Shown here one piece after another: positions 1-45,422 of a stretch of DNA of 64,000 bases; the stretch's first letter is position 1, and each line of letters opens with the position of its first letter. Both the position numbers and the translations under genes were made by a program. The stretch is from Amoebidium appalachense (Eukaryota > Ichthyosporea): the NCBI GenBank assembly GCA_963693365.1, contig CAVNZM010000013.1, positions 868,001 to 932,000 of the forward strand. The letters are read 5' to 3'. Below the pieces are notes generated by a model. That model made no database searches. It was not told the origin of the DNA and saw nothing but the letters and a program-made list of their open reading frames with translations.

Positions 1-17758
<17,758 letters not shown>

Positions 17759-18545
17759 GGCGGCGGTACTAAAAGCTCTAGCAAGGCCTAGAATCTCAAC
17801 GGTTCTGCAGCGTGTAATGAACGAATGTTATGAACGTTGTCAATGGTTAGCTGAACGGCCAATTGCAAGGCCTGGAAAACAACTCTTGTAAGGGCAGCTC
17901 ATGTAAGGGTCGTTGAAAAGTGGATGTAGTGGTTGGTAGCTGTTGGTAGCATGCTTCACTGTTGTAGAATTAGACACATAAGTGTATGTGTGTGTATGTA
18001 CACACTATGTATAGACATACAGAAGTAGGCCGAAAGGTTCAGAAACTTCCTGGAGAAGGGCGCGGGGGCTTGAGTTAGACACCACGCATGGGTAAGGGTT
18101 CCCGTCAAAAAACAATTACACCAATCAGAGGACATTTTTTCTAATAATGGAGCACAGTGTGCCAGATCCGGCCCAGGTTCTTATTTCTGTTCCCTCATGC
18201 ATGAAACAGTAATACATACTTTTTAGTCACCCCTCAAAGCTGTTGAAGAATGAGGGGAGAGGTACAAGTCACCGCTTGCTTGGGTACAGTGGAGACGGAA
18301 GGGAGAGGGAGTTGGAATCGCGCAGTGTTGCTCGATAACAGAACTAGTAGTCTAGTACTGTCAAGAAATTTGTCCGACACTCTCATTTGAAATGTAACGT
18401 GCCCGGGGCAAGCACACGCACATGAACACGTTCTCTAATAATCAGAACTTGAAATATTGTGGTTCACCTCTCTTCACGTGCACCAGCACTGCAAAACCTT
18501 TTTTCACGAGAAGAAAGGAAAGGGTGGGAGGAAAACGCCAAGAAA
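17759..18545. other. Intergenic, 5' side of the GluRS gene
   Basis: Unique sequence without long repeats. It should contain the synthetase promoter; I see no TATA box at a convincing distance. A short plus-strand frame over the start of this region (about 17751-17891) overlaps the synthetase first exon antisense and has no recognisable features. Confidence 0.4.
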
Positions 18546-18920
18546 TTCGACGTGTCCCTCGTTCGCTCTCCCGTGCGCCTCAACGCAGGGGGAAAGGTCT
18601 TTGCAACGAGCGTCACCACACTCACCTCCGTATCTGGGTCGTTTTTCCACAGTATGTTTTCATTCAGGAAGGTGGGAGCTCCAAGCGGGCGAAGACGGCA
18701 CGTTTTTCATCGACCGCAACCCAGAGGTTTTCCCGCTCATTCTCGACCACATGCGTGGGGTGGATTTGAACATTGACTCTGTCTCGGCCCCTTAAAAAAA
18801 AATGTCTCTCACGCCACACCGAGGCCACCTTCTATGCACTCGACAGCCTGGCTGAGCTGACTGCAACTCCCGCGCACACGTACGATTTATACGGCCGCCG
18901 CGGCCGGGTAAATTGTTGAT
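18546..18920 (+). pseudogene. BTB/T1 (KCTD-like) domain pseudogene
   Basis: Three frames together spell a potassium-channel tetramerisation (T1/BTB) domain: VRLNAGGKVFATSVTTL and SFFHSMFS in the first frame (18546 to about 18670), then GEDGTFFIDRNPEVFPLIL in a second frame to a stop at about 18794, then EATFYALDSLAEL in a third frame around 18830. At least two frame changes and an early stop break it, and residues seem to be missing between the second and third blocks. No splice sites explain the shifts. KCTD proteins are usually adaptors for CUL3 ubiquitin ligases; this copy cannot make an intact domain. Sequencing error is an alternative, but two independent breaks make decay more likely. 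Confidence 0.75.
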
Positions 18921-18957
18921 TTGTCTGCGCAGGCCTGCCATGATCGGCTCCCCCCCT

Positions 18958-18988
<31 letters not shown>

Positions 18989-20015
18989 TCTCCCCTTCCC
19001 CGCCGCCGCCGCCGTCGCCCCTATATATATGGCGAATTTTTTTTGTTAACTGGTTTTGCTGTCAAAGATGTGACATATGAGATTGTGGGTATTATTAATG
19101 GGCAGCTCAAAGAGAACAAGCATCTTTTCTTTAAATTTTCCCTTCCTTTTTTCTTTCCTTTTTCTTGCTTTCCTTGATATTAAATTTCCCTCGGTCTTCT
19201 CTTTATATTATTAATTTCAAGTTGGTCTGTCTATCAACTACAGTACGTGATATCGGATTTAGGTACCAATTGCAAATTGTAGGATTAAAGAGGAAAACGG
19301 CTCAAGTCAGCTGATTTTGAACAAACGAAACCTCTGTGTGGGTGCTTGTGTGTGACTGGGAGTGTGCATGTGCAGGCACACCTGCATTGGCGCATTCGGG
19401 GACAGGGATGTTAACTTCGACGAACAAAGCTTGAGGAATCGGCCCCTCTCTCTTTTCATTCTCACCACTTCTTAAGTATTTTTTTTAATTTCTTTTTGTT
19501 TCTGTGTTTGTGCTGGTGGTGGTGGTGGTGGTGGTGGTGGTGGTGGTGGTGGTGGTGGGTGGGTGGGTGGGGTGTTGGGGGGGGGGGTCCGGGGGGGGGG
19601 GGGGGGGGGGGGGGAGTTTGTATGCAAGACAGGGGGGGGGGGGGGGGGGGAGGGGGCGAGGGAAACATGTTTGCAAGATACCAGCGCTCCTCATCAAATT
19701 TGGCAAATTGGCAGGTACGCACGTTCCAATTCAGGCTTTCGTATCGGTCCTGATTTATTTTGAGATATATTGCTGTTTGGCATTCAATAAAAACTCTGGA
19801 TAAACCGAACGTGAATGTTTCACGAGCCACAGTGACTAGATGTGTCAACCGTGTACCATGCACTCCTGCCACCAAAAAGCACCGGCTAGTTGACATAGTG
19901 ATTGCTGCAGAACTGGAAGCATTTCCAACAGCATGCAAAAAAAAAAAAAAAAAAAAAAAAAAATGTGTGAGCGCGCACGCGTGCGTGCGTGTGTGTGTGT
20001 GTTTGGGGGAGGGAG

Positions 20016-20046
<31 letters not shown>

Positions 20047-20048
20047 AA

Positions 20049-20081
<33 letters not shown>

Positions 20082-20225
20082 GGGGGGGGTAAATACATGT
20101 ATGATCTAAATTCCAGTAATAACTCTGGCGGATACGTGCGCACGTGCATAACAACATTCGAAACTCTACAATTCCCCCGACGAATATATATACAGGTCCT
20201 CAGTCGTTTCAGATCTCGTCATCTG
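18921..20225. other. Intergenic, between the BTB remnant and the CLASRP 3' end
   Basis: Contains a C tract (18960-18986), AT-rich unique DNA, a (GGT)n trinucleotide run (about 19513-19556), G tracts (19588-19614, 19632-19650), a 30-base A tract (19937-19963) and a long G-rich tract (20019-20088). No gene recognised. Confidence 0.5.
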
Positions 20226-34183
<13,958 letters not shown>

Positions 34184-35127
34184 CTGCACGGGAACCATTA
34201 ATTAACAATAAATGGTTATACACATATGCACGTGTGTGCAAGTACGATGCGTGCAAAAGCGTGCACACATACACACCCACGCTCATGCACAGACATTCGC
34301 GCATGCAGACACACACACACACACACACATTTGGGCATGCACGTACACACGCGTGCCGCACAATCACGTGTTCGCACACGCAGTATATAAGCGGGGCTGG
34401 ATGGTAAGGAAGAATGATGCGGACAACATAACAAGTAAAAGAGAAACGCAAAAAGAAAGCAATAAGTGGTGTTTGGAAAGAAGATTTCAAGGTCTTAAAC
34501 ATCGGAGGGAGAGAAGGGGGAGGGGAGGGCGGGGAGAGGGGGGGGGGGGGGGGGGGGGGGGGGAAGGGGATGCTCGAAGGAAGAGCAAGGGCAGAGCCGG
34601 AGTTCGGGTGAAAGTTGATGAGGGAGGTGATGAGGAAGCGGGGTGGGGGGTGGGGCGTGGGGGGGGTGGGGGGGCGGGGGGTGGGGGGGAAGCATACGGG
34701 CGACAGAGAGCGAGTAAGAAAGAGCAGGTGAAAGGGGGGGGGGGGGGGGGGGGGGGGGGGGGATATAAGAGAGGGAAAGAGAGCCAGCAAGAAAAAAAGA
34801 TTGGGAAGGGGGGGGGGGAAGAGGGGAGAGAGCGAGAAGAGAGAGAGAGCAAGCGAGAGAGAGCGAGAGCGAGAGAGTGAGCGAGAGCGAGAGAGAGAGA
34901 GGGGGGGGGGGCGGAGGGGGGAGAGAGGGAGAGAGAGAGGGGGGAGAGAGAGAGAGAGAGAGAGAGAAGAGAGAGAGGGAAGGAGGGAGGGAAGGAAGGA
35001 GGAAGGGAGGGGCAGGGAGGGAGGGAGGAAGGGAGGGAGGGAGGGAGGCAGGAAGGGAGGGAGGGAGAGAGAGCGAGAGGAAGAGAGAGACGTTTTTTGC
35101 GCGTGTGTATTGCGTGTGTATATATGG

Positions 35128-35208
<81 letters not shown>

Positions 35209-35744
35209 TGTGTATGTGTGTGTATGTGTACGTGAGTGTGTGTGCCTGTGTGTGTATGTGTATGTGTGTGTGTAAGCACACGCGCATTTGCAAGCAGCCT
35301 TGAATAAGTTCTTCTTCCACAAGCTCCCCCGTGTCCTTCACACCAACCCTCACCACCACTACTCATGCCACCCATGGACTCATAAACAGCCGCATCGTTT
35401 ACCTTGCTGTGTTGCTGCTCTTCGCCCTGACCATGGAAAAACGAGCGAGAATTCTGACAGCGATGCAGCAGAATAATTAACTGCCGGCGCTGGCAGCAAA
35501 GGCGGAAGGGGTTTTCGGACGCGCTATTGTATTTATAAAGCTATTTTTTACGGCTAGAGCTCCGAACAAGTTCACTTGGAACATGACGGCAGGAAAGGGA
35601 ACGTTCGGGGGAACTTGACTTCGCACCTCCTTTGTTTACTCCGTAGTCTGTATAATGTATACTGTAAAAAGCAAATTTGTGCATTCAGTACAAGGTCCTG
35701 GAAATAAATATGACGTCATAAATAGCAGACTGCTATCACGTCCC

Positions 35745-35786
<42 letters not shown>

Positions 35787-35856
35787 GGCTGGTTGCCTGC
35801 CCACTCCTGGCCCTCAGAGCTGAGAGGGGGCAAGAAGCTTGGCGGAGAAGCCCGGC

Positions 35857-36070
<214 letters not shown>

Positions 36071-36704
36071 AGAGAGAGAGAGGGAGAGAGGGAGCTCGAG
36101 CGGGGGGAGGGGGGCGTGAGGGGGGGGGGGAGGGAGGGTGGGAGGAGGAGGGGGAGAGGGGCAGGGGGGCAGGGGGAAGAGGCAGGGGGAGGGGGAGAGA
36201 GAGAGAGGGGGGGGGGGGGGAGAGCTAGGGAGAGCTCGGGGGGAGGGGGGGGGGGAGGGGGGGGGGGGGGGGGGGGGGGAGAGAGGGGGGGGGGGGAGAG
36301 AGAGATTTATGTAGGAAAGAAAGAAGAAGAAGGAAAGGAAAAACAAATAGAAAAACAGAAGAAAGAACAGAAATTTAAACCGGAAATGCTCCACAAAGGA
36401 ATATTACACACGCGACCACCACCACCACCCACCCACACACATATCACACTAAAGAAAAAGAAGAAGAAAGAAGAAAGGAAAGGAAAAATAATTTTCTCAG
36501 AAACCGCCGCCACACATGCAGGCAAAGTTGGCCTCACACCACACAACAGCATGCCGAGTTTTGAAACAAGGGCTGGTTTGAGATCTTTAATTTGGCTTGT
36601 TACACATGCGAGAAAGAGGTTTCTATTATAGCAATAACCCCCGGATTATGTCATTTATGGAATGGGGGGTTCAGAAGTACTGTACATATAATATAATACT
36701 ATAA

Positions 36705-36870
36705 AAAAAGTAGGAATATAGCATCAACTATTAGCCTTATTTGTAACAGAATGTCGAACAGAAAGAAATCAATTCATGCACACTTCGAAAAAGTAGGAAT
36801 ATAGCACCAACTATTAGCACTATTTGTAACAGAATGTCGAACAGAAAGAAATCAATTCATGCACAATTCG
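36705..36870 (+). repeat. 83-bp tandem duplication
   Basis: Two head-to-tail copies starting AAAAAGTAGGAATATAGCA and ending TTCATGCACA-TTCG differ at only a few bases. The duplication looks recent, is AT-rich and contains no open frame. Confidence 0.9.
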
Positions 36871-36896
36871 CCTAAGTGCGTCCAACGTGTGCGCAG

Positions 36897-36970
<74 letters not shown>

Positions 36971-37268
36971 GCACGTGCACACCAGCATGCGCCTGCTTGT
37001 GTGTGTGTGTGTGTGTGTGTATGTGCACGGATTAACCTGTATGTACATACGATTTTCATTTGCCATTATCAACCTACAGCGCGAAAAGGCTTGCATTCGT
37101 TAACGACAGAGCATTTTAACACCTTAACGACAGAGCATTTTAACACCTCGCACACAACAACAATCTAGAGATATTACTATCATATATATATATCTCATAA
37201 GGCTACTAATCTCGTGTCGAAGTTCCAATGCAATCCCCTACCTCCACACATACACGCTCACATGTACA

Positions 37269-37346
<78 letters not shown>

Positions 37347-37368
37347 CATATCCACATGCCCTTCTAGC

Positions 37369-37654
37369 CTAATTATCATGCTCCTGTGTTGGTGGAAACT
37401 CCAGACCCCAGAACCCTTCTGGTGTGTTCTGTGGAATGTGGATGTGCTTGTGTCGACACGTGCACAGGTGTCGATCCGTCCCAAGCGCTGCCGTGGCATT
37501 ATAATACTGCAACCAATTAAATGAAGTGATTAGTTTTCAGTAGAGCTGGAGGGAAAGGGCTGCAAAACCGAGTCTCCCCCCACCCCACCCCCACCCCAGC
37601 GCCTTTTCCCTCCCCCAGTATCCGAATCCAGGGCAGCGAACCGAAAGAGGGCCG

Positions 37655-37701
<47 letters not shown>

Positions 37702-38003
37702 AACTTAAAAGGAAAGCATTAAGAGTGCTCCCAAACCCCCGGCAAATCAATCACCATACGAACTTCACTTGTGTGTGCGCGTGTGCGTGCGCGTGTGTGT
37801 GTGTGTGTGTGTGCGCACGCGCACGCGTGCACGCGAAAATGCATTCGCTGTGTGTGTTTGTATGCACTGTGTGTGCATGGGTGCCTTGTGTCCATGCATG
37901 TGCCCATGTGTACGTGTGTGCATTGTCTGTGTGCCTGCGTGCCTGCGTGTGCATGTTATGTGTACATTTGCGTGGCGAAAAGAGAGGTGTGTGTGTGTGT
38001 GGG

Positions 38004-38045
<42 letters not shown>

Positions 38046-38305
38046 GGTTACACGTACCCCTTTGCATTCAGGGCACATTGCAGCCGTCATCCTAGCCCTC
38101 TCATCCTTGCTCCTTACCGTCTCGTTGTATTTGACGGCCTGTATCTTCCTCTTCCTCTCCTCCGTGGCTCTCTGGTACTCTGCCCACCTAAAAATAACAA
38201 CGTTGTCTTTGTTCAGAACTTCGAAGCCAAAAGAAAAAAAAAGAAAAAAGAAAAAAAAACGTAGACGACGATCCTCAAACCTTTTCTTTGGTCAGCATTT
38301 TGTAG

Positions 38306-38348
<43 letters not shown>

Positions 38349-38578
38349 AAAAAATAATAAAAATAACACGACAATCCCCAAACCACCACCACCACCACCA
38401 CCACCACCCCCATCCACCCTCACTTTTCTTCCCCCTCCTCTGGAAAGCTCTAAACCTTGGCGGCCCTTTTCAATCCTTTTCTCTCACCGGGGAAGGGGGA
38501 GGGGGAGGGGGGGGGGGGGGGGGGGGGGAGAGAGCAAGCAGTTTGGTGGTGAAAGGAAAAAAAGATTAGAGGGAGGGG

Positions 38579-38612
<34 letters not shown>

Positions 38613-39085
38613 TGAGGATAAATGTTTGGATGTTTGGGGGGGAAAACAAGAAAAAACAAGGGGAAAAAAACAAACAAAATAAGAAAGAGGGGGGGGACAT
38701 ACTCTGCAGCAGTCCTTTCCTTGTCAAGAACCTCAGGAGCGTCGACACCAACCCCAAAATCAACAACAGAGTCCGTGTCTCTCCCCCTTCCTGATTGGTT
38801 GATCCCACCACCACCACCACCACCACCACCACCACCACCACCACCGTTCATAACACCACCGCCTATTGTAGTGTGTTGTGGGTTCTGTTGCTTGCTTGAA
38901 TTGTTGTTGTTGTTGCTTGTGGTGTTTGTCTTGGAGGATGGTTTTGTGTATTTTGTGCTTGTCGTTGCCGTAGCGGCGCTGTTACGGAGGTGGTTGTTGT
39001 TTTCGAGAGCCTTGCGTATTCCTGAAACTGGTGAGGTGGAGGTGTTTAGAGGCGGTTAGATGTGCGTGTTTGTGTGTGTGTGTGT

Positions 39086-39130
<45 letters not shown>

Positions 39131-39436
39131 TGTGTGTTTGTGGCAGGGGGGGAAGGAGGGGGGGGGGGGGGGGGAGATAGATGTGTTTGTGTGTTTGTAC
39201 GTTTGTACGTTTGGACGTGTTTGTCTCTCTGTGTGTGTGTGTTGTGAGTGTGTGTGTGTGTGTGTGTGTTGTGTGTGTGTATGTGTGGTAAAGGGAGGGG
39301 AGAGGCAGGAAACGAAGGGTTGGGGGGGGGGGGGGGGGGGGGGGGGTTGTTTTTGTTGGTGTGCATGTGTGTGTGTATGTGTGTATGTGTTTTCTTTTTT
39401 GTTTTTTTGTTTGTTTGTTTTTTTTGTTTTTTGTTT

Positions 39437-39484
<48 letters not shown>

Positions 39485-40610
39485 ACAATATTAATGCTGT
39501 GTGTGCGTGCGTGCTCCACGTTTGTGTGGTGTGGGGAAGCAGGCGAGAGAGGGGTTAGAAAATGAACAACTGCACACCTGACAGGTGTTTTCTTACTCCA
39601 TTATTGGTTAGCCCCCTCCCGGACCCTTCCCTCACCTGCGGCCCTCGGGCCTCTCTCAAACACTCATGAAGGAATGGGACGGACCCCACAGCCCCCCCCA
39701 GCCCCCCCCCCACCCCCCCACCCCCTCTCCCCCCCACAACAAATGAAAAAAACGCCACTTGACATTAACTACTCAATCCTCATTCGCGGCAACCCTTATC
39801 CCGCCAACACACCTTACCACGCCAAACCTCACTGCTTCGTCCCGTTCCATATAAGACCCTACCTCTCCCCTCCCCTCCCGTCCCCCTCCTCCCCACTCCA
39901 AAACAAAAAAAAAAGAAAAATAAAAATAAAGATTAGACAAGAAAAAAGAAAGAAAGAAAGAACGAAAGACAAAAGGAGGGAAAGACAACAAAGAAAGAAT
40001 GAAAAAAGCGATAAGAAAGAGAAGGTGTGGAGTTGGCGGAACATTTCACACACCGGTGATGGGCTGTGGTGCCTTGAACCCAGTATTGTGGTCTGACAGA
40101 CTGCCTGCTTCCTCCTCCTCCTGTTTCTCCCCTGCAACATATTGATATTAGAGATTGCGTAAACCTCAGCAAATTATTTTATCCCCCCCCCCCCCCCCCC
40201 CCCAACCGCCGCTCCCCTCTTCATCCCTCCACCCTACTCCTCCCCACCCAACAACCACCGCAACCAATCCCCTCAGCACCAATGTGCATGTGATTTGAAC
40301 CATCTGCATACCCCCCCCCCCCCCCCCCCCCCCCCCCACCACCACCACCACCACCACCACCACCACACACACACACACACAACAGTCCTAAATAGACAAG
40401 GAACATGTACAACATATCACAAGCACGTGCGCACACGCAGCTTATGGACACCCTCCTATTAATTCCCTAAGGACCATGAATGCACGTACAGACTGACATC
40501 ACACACAACACTCCCCCACACAGACTACCATACGTACACACACAGAAGGGTGGGGGGGGGGGGGGGGGGGGGGGAGAAGGGGGGGGGGGGGGGGGGGGGG
40601 GAGAAGATTG

Positions 40611-40701
<91 letters not shown>

Positions 40702-40713
40702 CAGAAAGACAAA

Positions 40714-40804
<91 letters not shown>

Positions 40805-41313
40805 CTCAACACGTCACTCTAACGCTTAAAACAAAAGATTATACAAGATTATACCTGATTGGTCGGCCTGGCTGTACCTATTCCTCCTCCCCTCAGAGGC
40901 CAACTTCAATTTCTTGCTCCGGTTTTGGTTATCCCCACCCGCCGGGGAATCACTTTGCTTCTTCAAAGATGCCGGTGCGGATACAGAGCCCTTTGGAGCT
41001 CTTGATGGACTTTGCTGCTGTGATGGTCTGTTTACAGGCGCGGGGGGGGGGGGGGGGGAAGGGAGGAGGGAGGGGATTAATAAACTGCTTTGGTTTGGCA
41101 TCATATTTGTTGAGTACGAATCCCTACCCGGCCGTATCTAGAAAAGGGGTTGGAGAGAGAAGGGGGAGGTGGGGAATGAGGGAGAGGGAAGGGGGAGGAG
41201 GGGGGGGGGGGGGGGGGGGGTTTCGGCAACAGGATAAGAAAACATTAAAAAATGAAATTAAACTAAAATACATCACTCGAAAAAAAAAATTAACACAGAC
41301 TCTGGAGGGGGAA

Positions 41314-41351
<38 letters not shown>

Positions 41352-41421
41352 GACAGAGTGAGGGAGGGACAGAGAGAGAGGAAGAGCGAGGGAGGCAAAA
41401 AGAAAGAGAGAGGGGGAGGGG

Positions 41422-41467
<46 letters not shown>

Positions 41468-42639
41468 AAGAGATTACTATTTATCGACTTTAAGCCTCTG
41501 CTTGGTAAAGGGAGAAAGCGCGAGAAAGAGAGAGAGGGGGAGGGGGGGGGGAGCAAGAGACATGTGGAGACAGGGAGAGATAGCTGGGGGGGGGGGGGGG
41601 GGGGGGGGAGGGGGGCAGGTGCAGACCTCTTGTAGACCTTAACCTTCTGCTTGTATGTGTGCAACACTTCATCGAGCTTCAGCTTGCTTTCTCGAATGTT
41701 CTCGTTTTCGGCTTCGAGCTCGTGGAGAATGGTCTCAAGCTGCCCGTACTCATGCCGCAGGCTGTAAAAAAATACATCAATACATTACAATACAAAAATA
41801 AAATAAAAAAAGGGGAAAAAAGGGGTGGAAAAGGGGAAGAGACAGAAGAAAAAAGGTAATGTGAAAGATATTTACCGTCGCAAGCTGCTGCATTCATGAC
41901 GCAGGCTGTAGTGTTTAATCTATATACTGATTAGATACTAAATAGAATAGGAATACCAAAAGGGGAATTCGGATAGAGACTGCCAAGCTTCAACGCGTGA
42001 ACGCGGTATAACCTACAGCGCAAACGAACATGGTTGTGTCTACAGAGAAAACACAGGTAGTTCCGAGCATCGAAGGGCCCTTTCAGGATGGCGGGGGGGG
42101 GGGGGGGGGGGGCATTGCATCAAATTTAAACAAATATATGCAAGGACTTTTGAAGGGGAGGTATGGGGTGTGTGTGTCTCTGTGTTTGTGTCTATCTGAG
42201 TGTGTGCGCATGCGCGGGGAAGCGCGCGCATGGGTTGTTTGTTGCGTGTGTATGTGTGTGTGCATCTGTGTGTGCGCACATGTATGTGTTTGTACGTGCA
42301 TGCGTTTTTTGCGCATGCGTGTATGGATGTGCGTGTCTAACATTTACATATGTGCCCGTGTCTGTTGTGCCTTTGCGCCCCTATGTGTATTTTGGTGTGG
42401 GGGGTTAAAGAGAAATACTTGGCCTCCACGAGACCAACCTTTCCAGTGTTTCTTTAAGTGTAGCTATTTCCGTCGCAGCCATCCTCGCATCATATTGCCT
42501 TGCCCTCCTCTCAGCGTCCAATGAGTGCTGCAGATCCATCACCCTCAGGTTGTGATTGGACTCCTGCGCACTGTTTGCACGCCGCAGTTCGTCGATTTGC
42601 TGCTCCAGTCCTATTATTTAAAACGAAAAAAAAAAAAAA

Positions 42640-42712
<73 letters not shown>

Positions 42713-42895
42713 AAAGAAAAAGAAGGAAAAAGAAGAAAGACGCCGGGTTAGTCTTTAACGACTAACAGTTAAAAGGTTCGTGGTTCTTAAACTGCTCACA
42801 GTGTGCAAATTTAGAGCTTCATGTAAGAATAGACCGTGCGTTATGGCACCCCACCACCATTCACCTCCAACGCCCTTTTACTCCCATCCACCCCC

Positions 42896-42929
<34 letters not shown>

Positions 42930-43314
42930 TTCTGTGTATATTCCCACCCACCCACCTACCAAACCAAATGCACACCCCTTTCCCCATCTCTGTGTTTTAT
43001 CGACTTATGCAAATGAGGCCCCGGCCACATCAGCAGAATCAACTTGCTCTGAGCAGAATTGTTCTGCAGAAATCAGAATTTTTCTGCAAAAATCAGAACT
43101 ATGCTGCAAAAATCAGAATTTTTCTTTAAAAATCGGAATTATTCTGCATCAACAGAAGCAAATACTCCCCAAAAAAATAGGGGGGGGAAAGGATTATTCT
43201 GCGTTTAGCACTTATTCTGCTGCCGTGAGCAGAATAATTCGTAATTCTACTTTTGCAGGATAATTCTACTTGCAGCAAGTCAATTCTGCTAACGTAGTTG
43301 GGCCCTCACATGCG

Positions 43315-43369
<55 letters not shown>

Positions 43370-43402
43370 ACCCCACCCACCCACCCACACACACACACAT
43401 AC

Positions 43403-43433
<31 letters not shown>

Positions 43434-44572
43434 CACCCAACCTCATCCACTCCCTTCTCTCCGAACACAACACCACCACCACCACCACCAATACCACCAG
43501 CAAGCATAAACTGTATTGATGAATTTATCGCAAGGTGCGTATATATAGCCTTTCCTGCAGATGCTAATGCGCCGGAGTCACGCCTGCAAATTTTTTTAAT
43601 GTCCACATAAAGGAATAGAAGTGATCGATCGGTCTGAACGGATATTAGGAGAGCAAAAAAGGAATGTAGAGTGGTAATACGTGGCCAACCAAGGCCAGAT
43701 AGCAGACAACCTTTGATAAATTTTGGGTGGGGAGGGGGGAAGGGGGAGGGGCTTATTGGGGGGGGGAGGTGGTGGTGGGGGGAGGGGGGAGGGGGGGGGG
43801 GGGGGGGGGCTCATGATAAATGGAACGTTAGGGGGGCTGTGCCCAGCAAGAAAAAGCCTAGGCACTCTGTTTGAGTAGATGTGTATTTCTGATGAACGTG
43901 CACTTCATTATCCCCTGCTTGATTGCTCGTGCAAGGAAGTGTGCGTACACAGGCCTCTGTTTACGTGTGTGTCCACGTTTTTGCGATGGGCATGCATGTG
44001 GGTCGTGTATGTGTGCGTTCGCGTGTGCGTGCTTGCGTGCATGTGCTTCGCGGTGCCACGCACCGGCAGGCGTGTGTGTTGCTGCTTCTTCAGACGTTTT
44101 TTCATATTTTCTCTTCGCCCCTCATACCTCGCACATGAAGACACACACATTCTCCCTCTTCCCCTTCCCCTCGCCATCCATGGCACCCCATCTCCCAACT
44201 CTCCCCCCCCCCCCCCCCCACCCCACCCCCCCCCCCCCCCCCTCCCTCCCTCTGTCATCCCCACCCGCATCTCTTTCCTCGGCCAACTCACCATTCCCCC
44301 CACTCAACCAGCCAACTCGCTCCAACCATCATCCAATTTTTCTACCCTCACCTTCTCTCGTATAAAATCAACCCTTCTCTTACATCTTTTTACAAACGCT
44401 TATCTTCCTTCTTTTTTATCTTTTTTTTTTGTGTGTACGTAATCCTAAAGGATGCTGTCGACCTACCGTGCACTATCTCATAGTGTACTCTATAAAGAGT
44501 CTGCATGGCGGTGGTGAAGTCCGCTGGGTCCACCCTCGGCTGGTCAAGCTGCAGTGCCCCAGCATTCTGCAT
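37369..44572 (-). CDS. RBBP8: CtIP/Sae2/Ctp1-type DNA end-resection factor, multi-exon
   Basis: Cofactor of MRE11-RAD50-NBS1 in 5'-end resection of DNA double-strand breaks. Exons: 44572-44467, 42610-42439, 41905-41876, 41761-41627, 41027-40855, 40131-40054, 39021-38703, 38187-38058, 37506-37369 (TAG). All phases agree, giving 426 aa. Residues ~15-150 form a coiled coil resembling the CtIP tetramerisation region (TLYRVHYEIVHGLEQQIDEL). A basic NLS-like SKKLKLASEGRRNR is followed by Asn-rich and poly-Gly tracts. The diagnostic SAE2 domain is at the C-terminus: YNETVRSKDERARM, CPEC (376-379), CTCRHKH (396-402) and NTPEGFWGLEFP. The Thr-Pro at ~409 aligns with the CDK site T847 of human CtIP. 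The protein is shorter than human CtIP (897 aa), closer to fungal and protist forms. The start is uncertain: ATGCAG at 44572 could instead be the end of an intron. Confidence 0.92.
38816..38846 (-). repeat. (GGT)n run coding for poly-Gly
   Basis: A trinucleotide run inside exon 39021-38703 of the CtIP-like gene encodes about 12 consecutive glycines between the Asn-rich linker and the conserved C-terminal region. The reading frame is intact across it. It is a likely site of length variation. Confidence 0.85.
43020..43285 (+). repeat. ~20-bp minisatellite (AATCAGAATT/TTCTGC)
   Basis: Units such as TTTTTCTGCAAAAATCAGAA repeat with variation across intron 1 of the CtIP-like gene. Because each unit contains TTCTGC and GCAGAA, the array is rich in short inverted repeats. 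It ends at a C tract of over 50 bases (43315-43369). Confidence 0.75.
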
Positions 44573-45384
44573 CGTGGGCACCCACACAAAAGGGAAGTAG
44601 CAAGGGCGAGGATGCAAGAAAAAAAGTTAAAGATGATAACGTTGAAGAATAGTGACGGGACCTTGGAAAGTTTATGATGGATTCTAGACAAGGCCTCCTA
44701 GATGCAACAGGAGGCCTTGATTCTAGAGCTCGCAATAAAATTGGATCGCTTTTCGAGCAATTCGTTGGAGCTTTTGCCGGGGAAAAAAGCCTTCCCTGTG
44801 TGTACCTTTTCGAAATGCAAAATACTAAGCAAAATACTATTTAGAGCAAAGTCTAGAACATCAGCATTTAAAGCTTATCTTAGAAAAGGTGAAGGTAACC
44901 CCTACCCCCAATGTGCTACATTCCCTTACAGCCCTAAACTAACCAGCAAAGAGGCACGAACAGCAGCACCGTTTCCTGCACCCGGCACACGGAAAACGAA
45001 CTCCTACTAAATATGTTATTTATATTACATTTATTTATATAATAATAATATGTAATGATAATAATAATAATATGGCATCAGGCCTTGCTGTAACTGAGCT
45101 AAGCTTCACGTCACTTCTTGGTATGCAAGCTTTGCGCTGGCCAAGGCCAAGCAGTGGTTAGTGGTTTGTTCGGTCACATCATATTTCCCGCCAAAACCCC
45201 ACGGGTCGATTTCGGGTCAGAAAACAACAATTGCGAGCGGGTCTAGCGCATTTGGCCCGAGTTTATGTCGATCCGGAAAGATCCGGTCCATCCTACGACA
45301 CAGCCCCAACTCGGCGATAACTTGGAATGCTACCCGTATCATAGGGCTAACACGTATGCGTACTGACGTGTTGCCGCATGTGCG

Positions 45385-45422
<38 letters not shown>

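Noticed and set aside
44702-45010. 102-codon plus-strand frame upstream of the CtIP-like gene
   Set aside because: No domain, no homology recognised and no clear splice or promoter context; kept only as a note in the intergenic entry.
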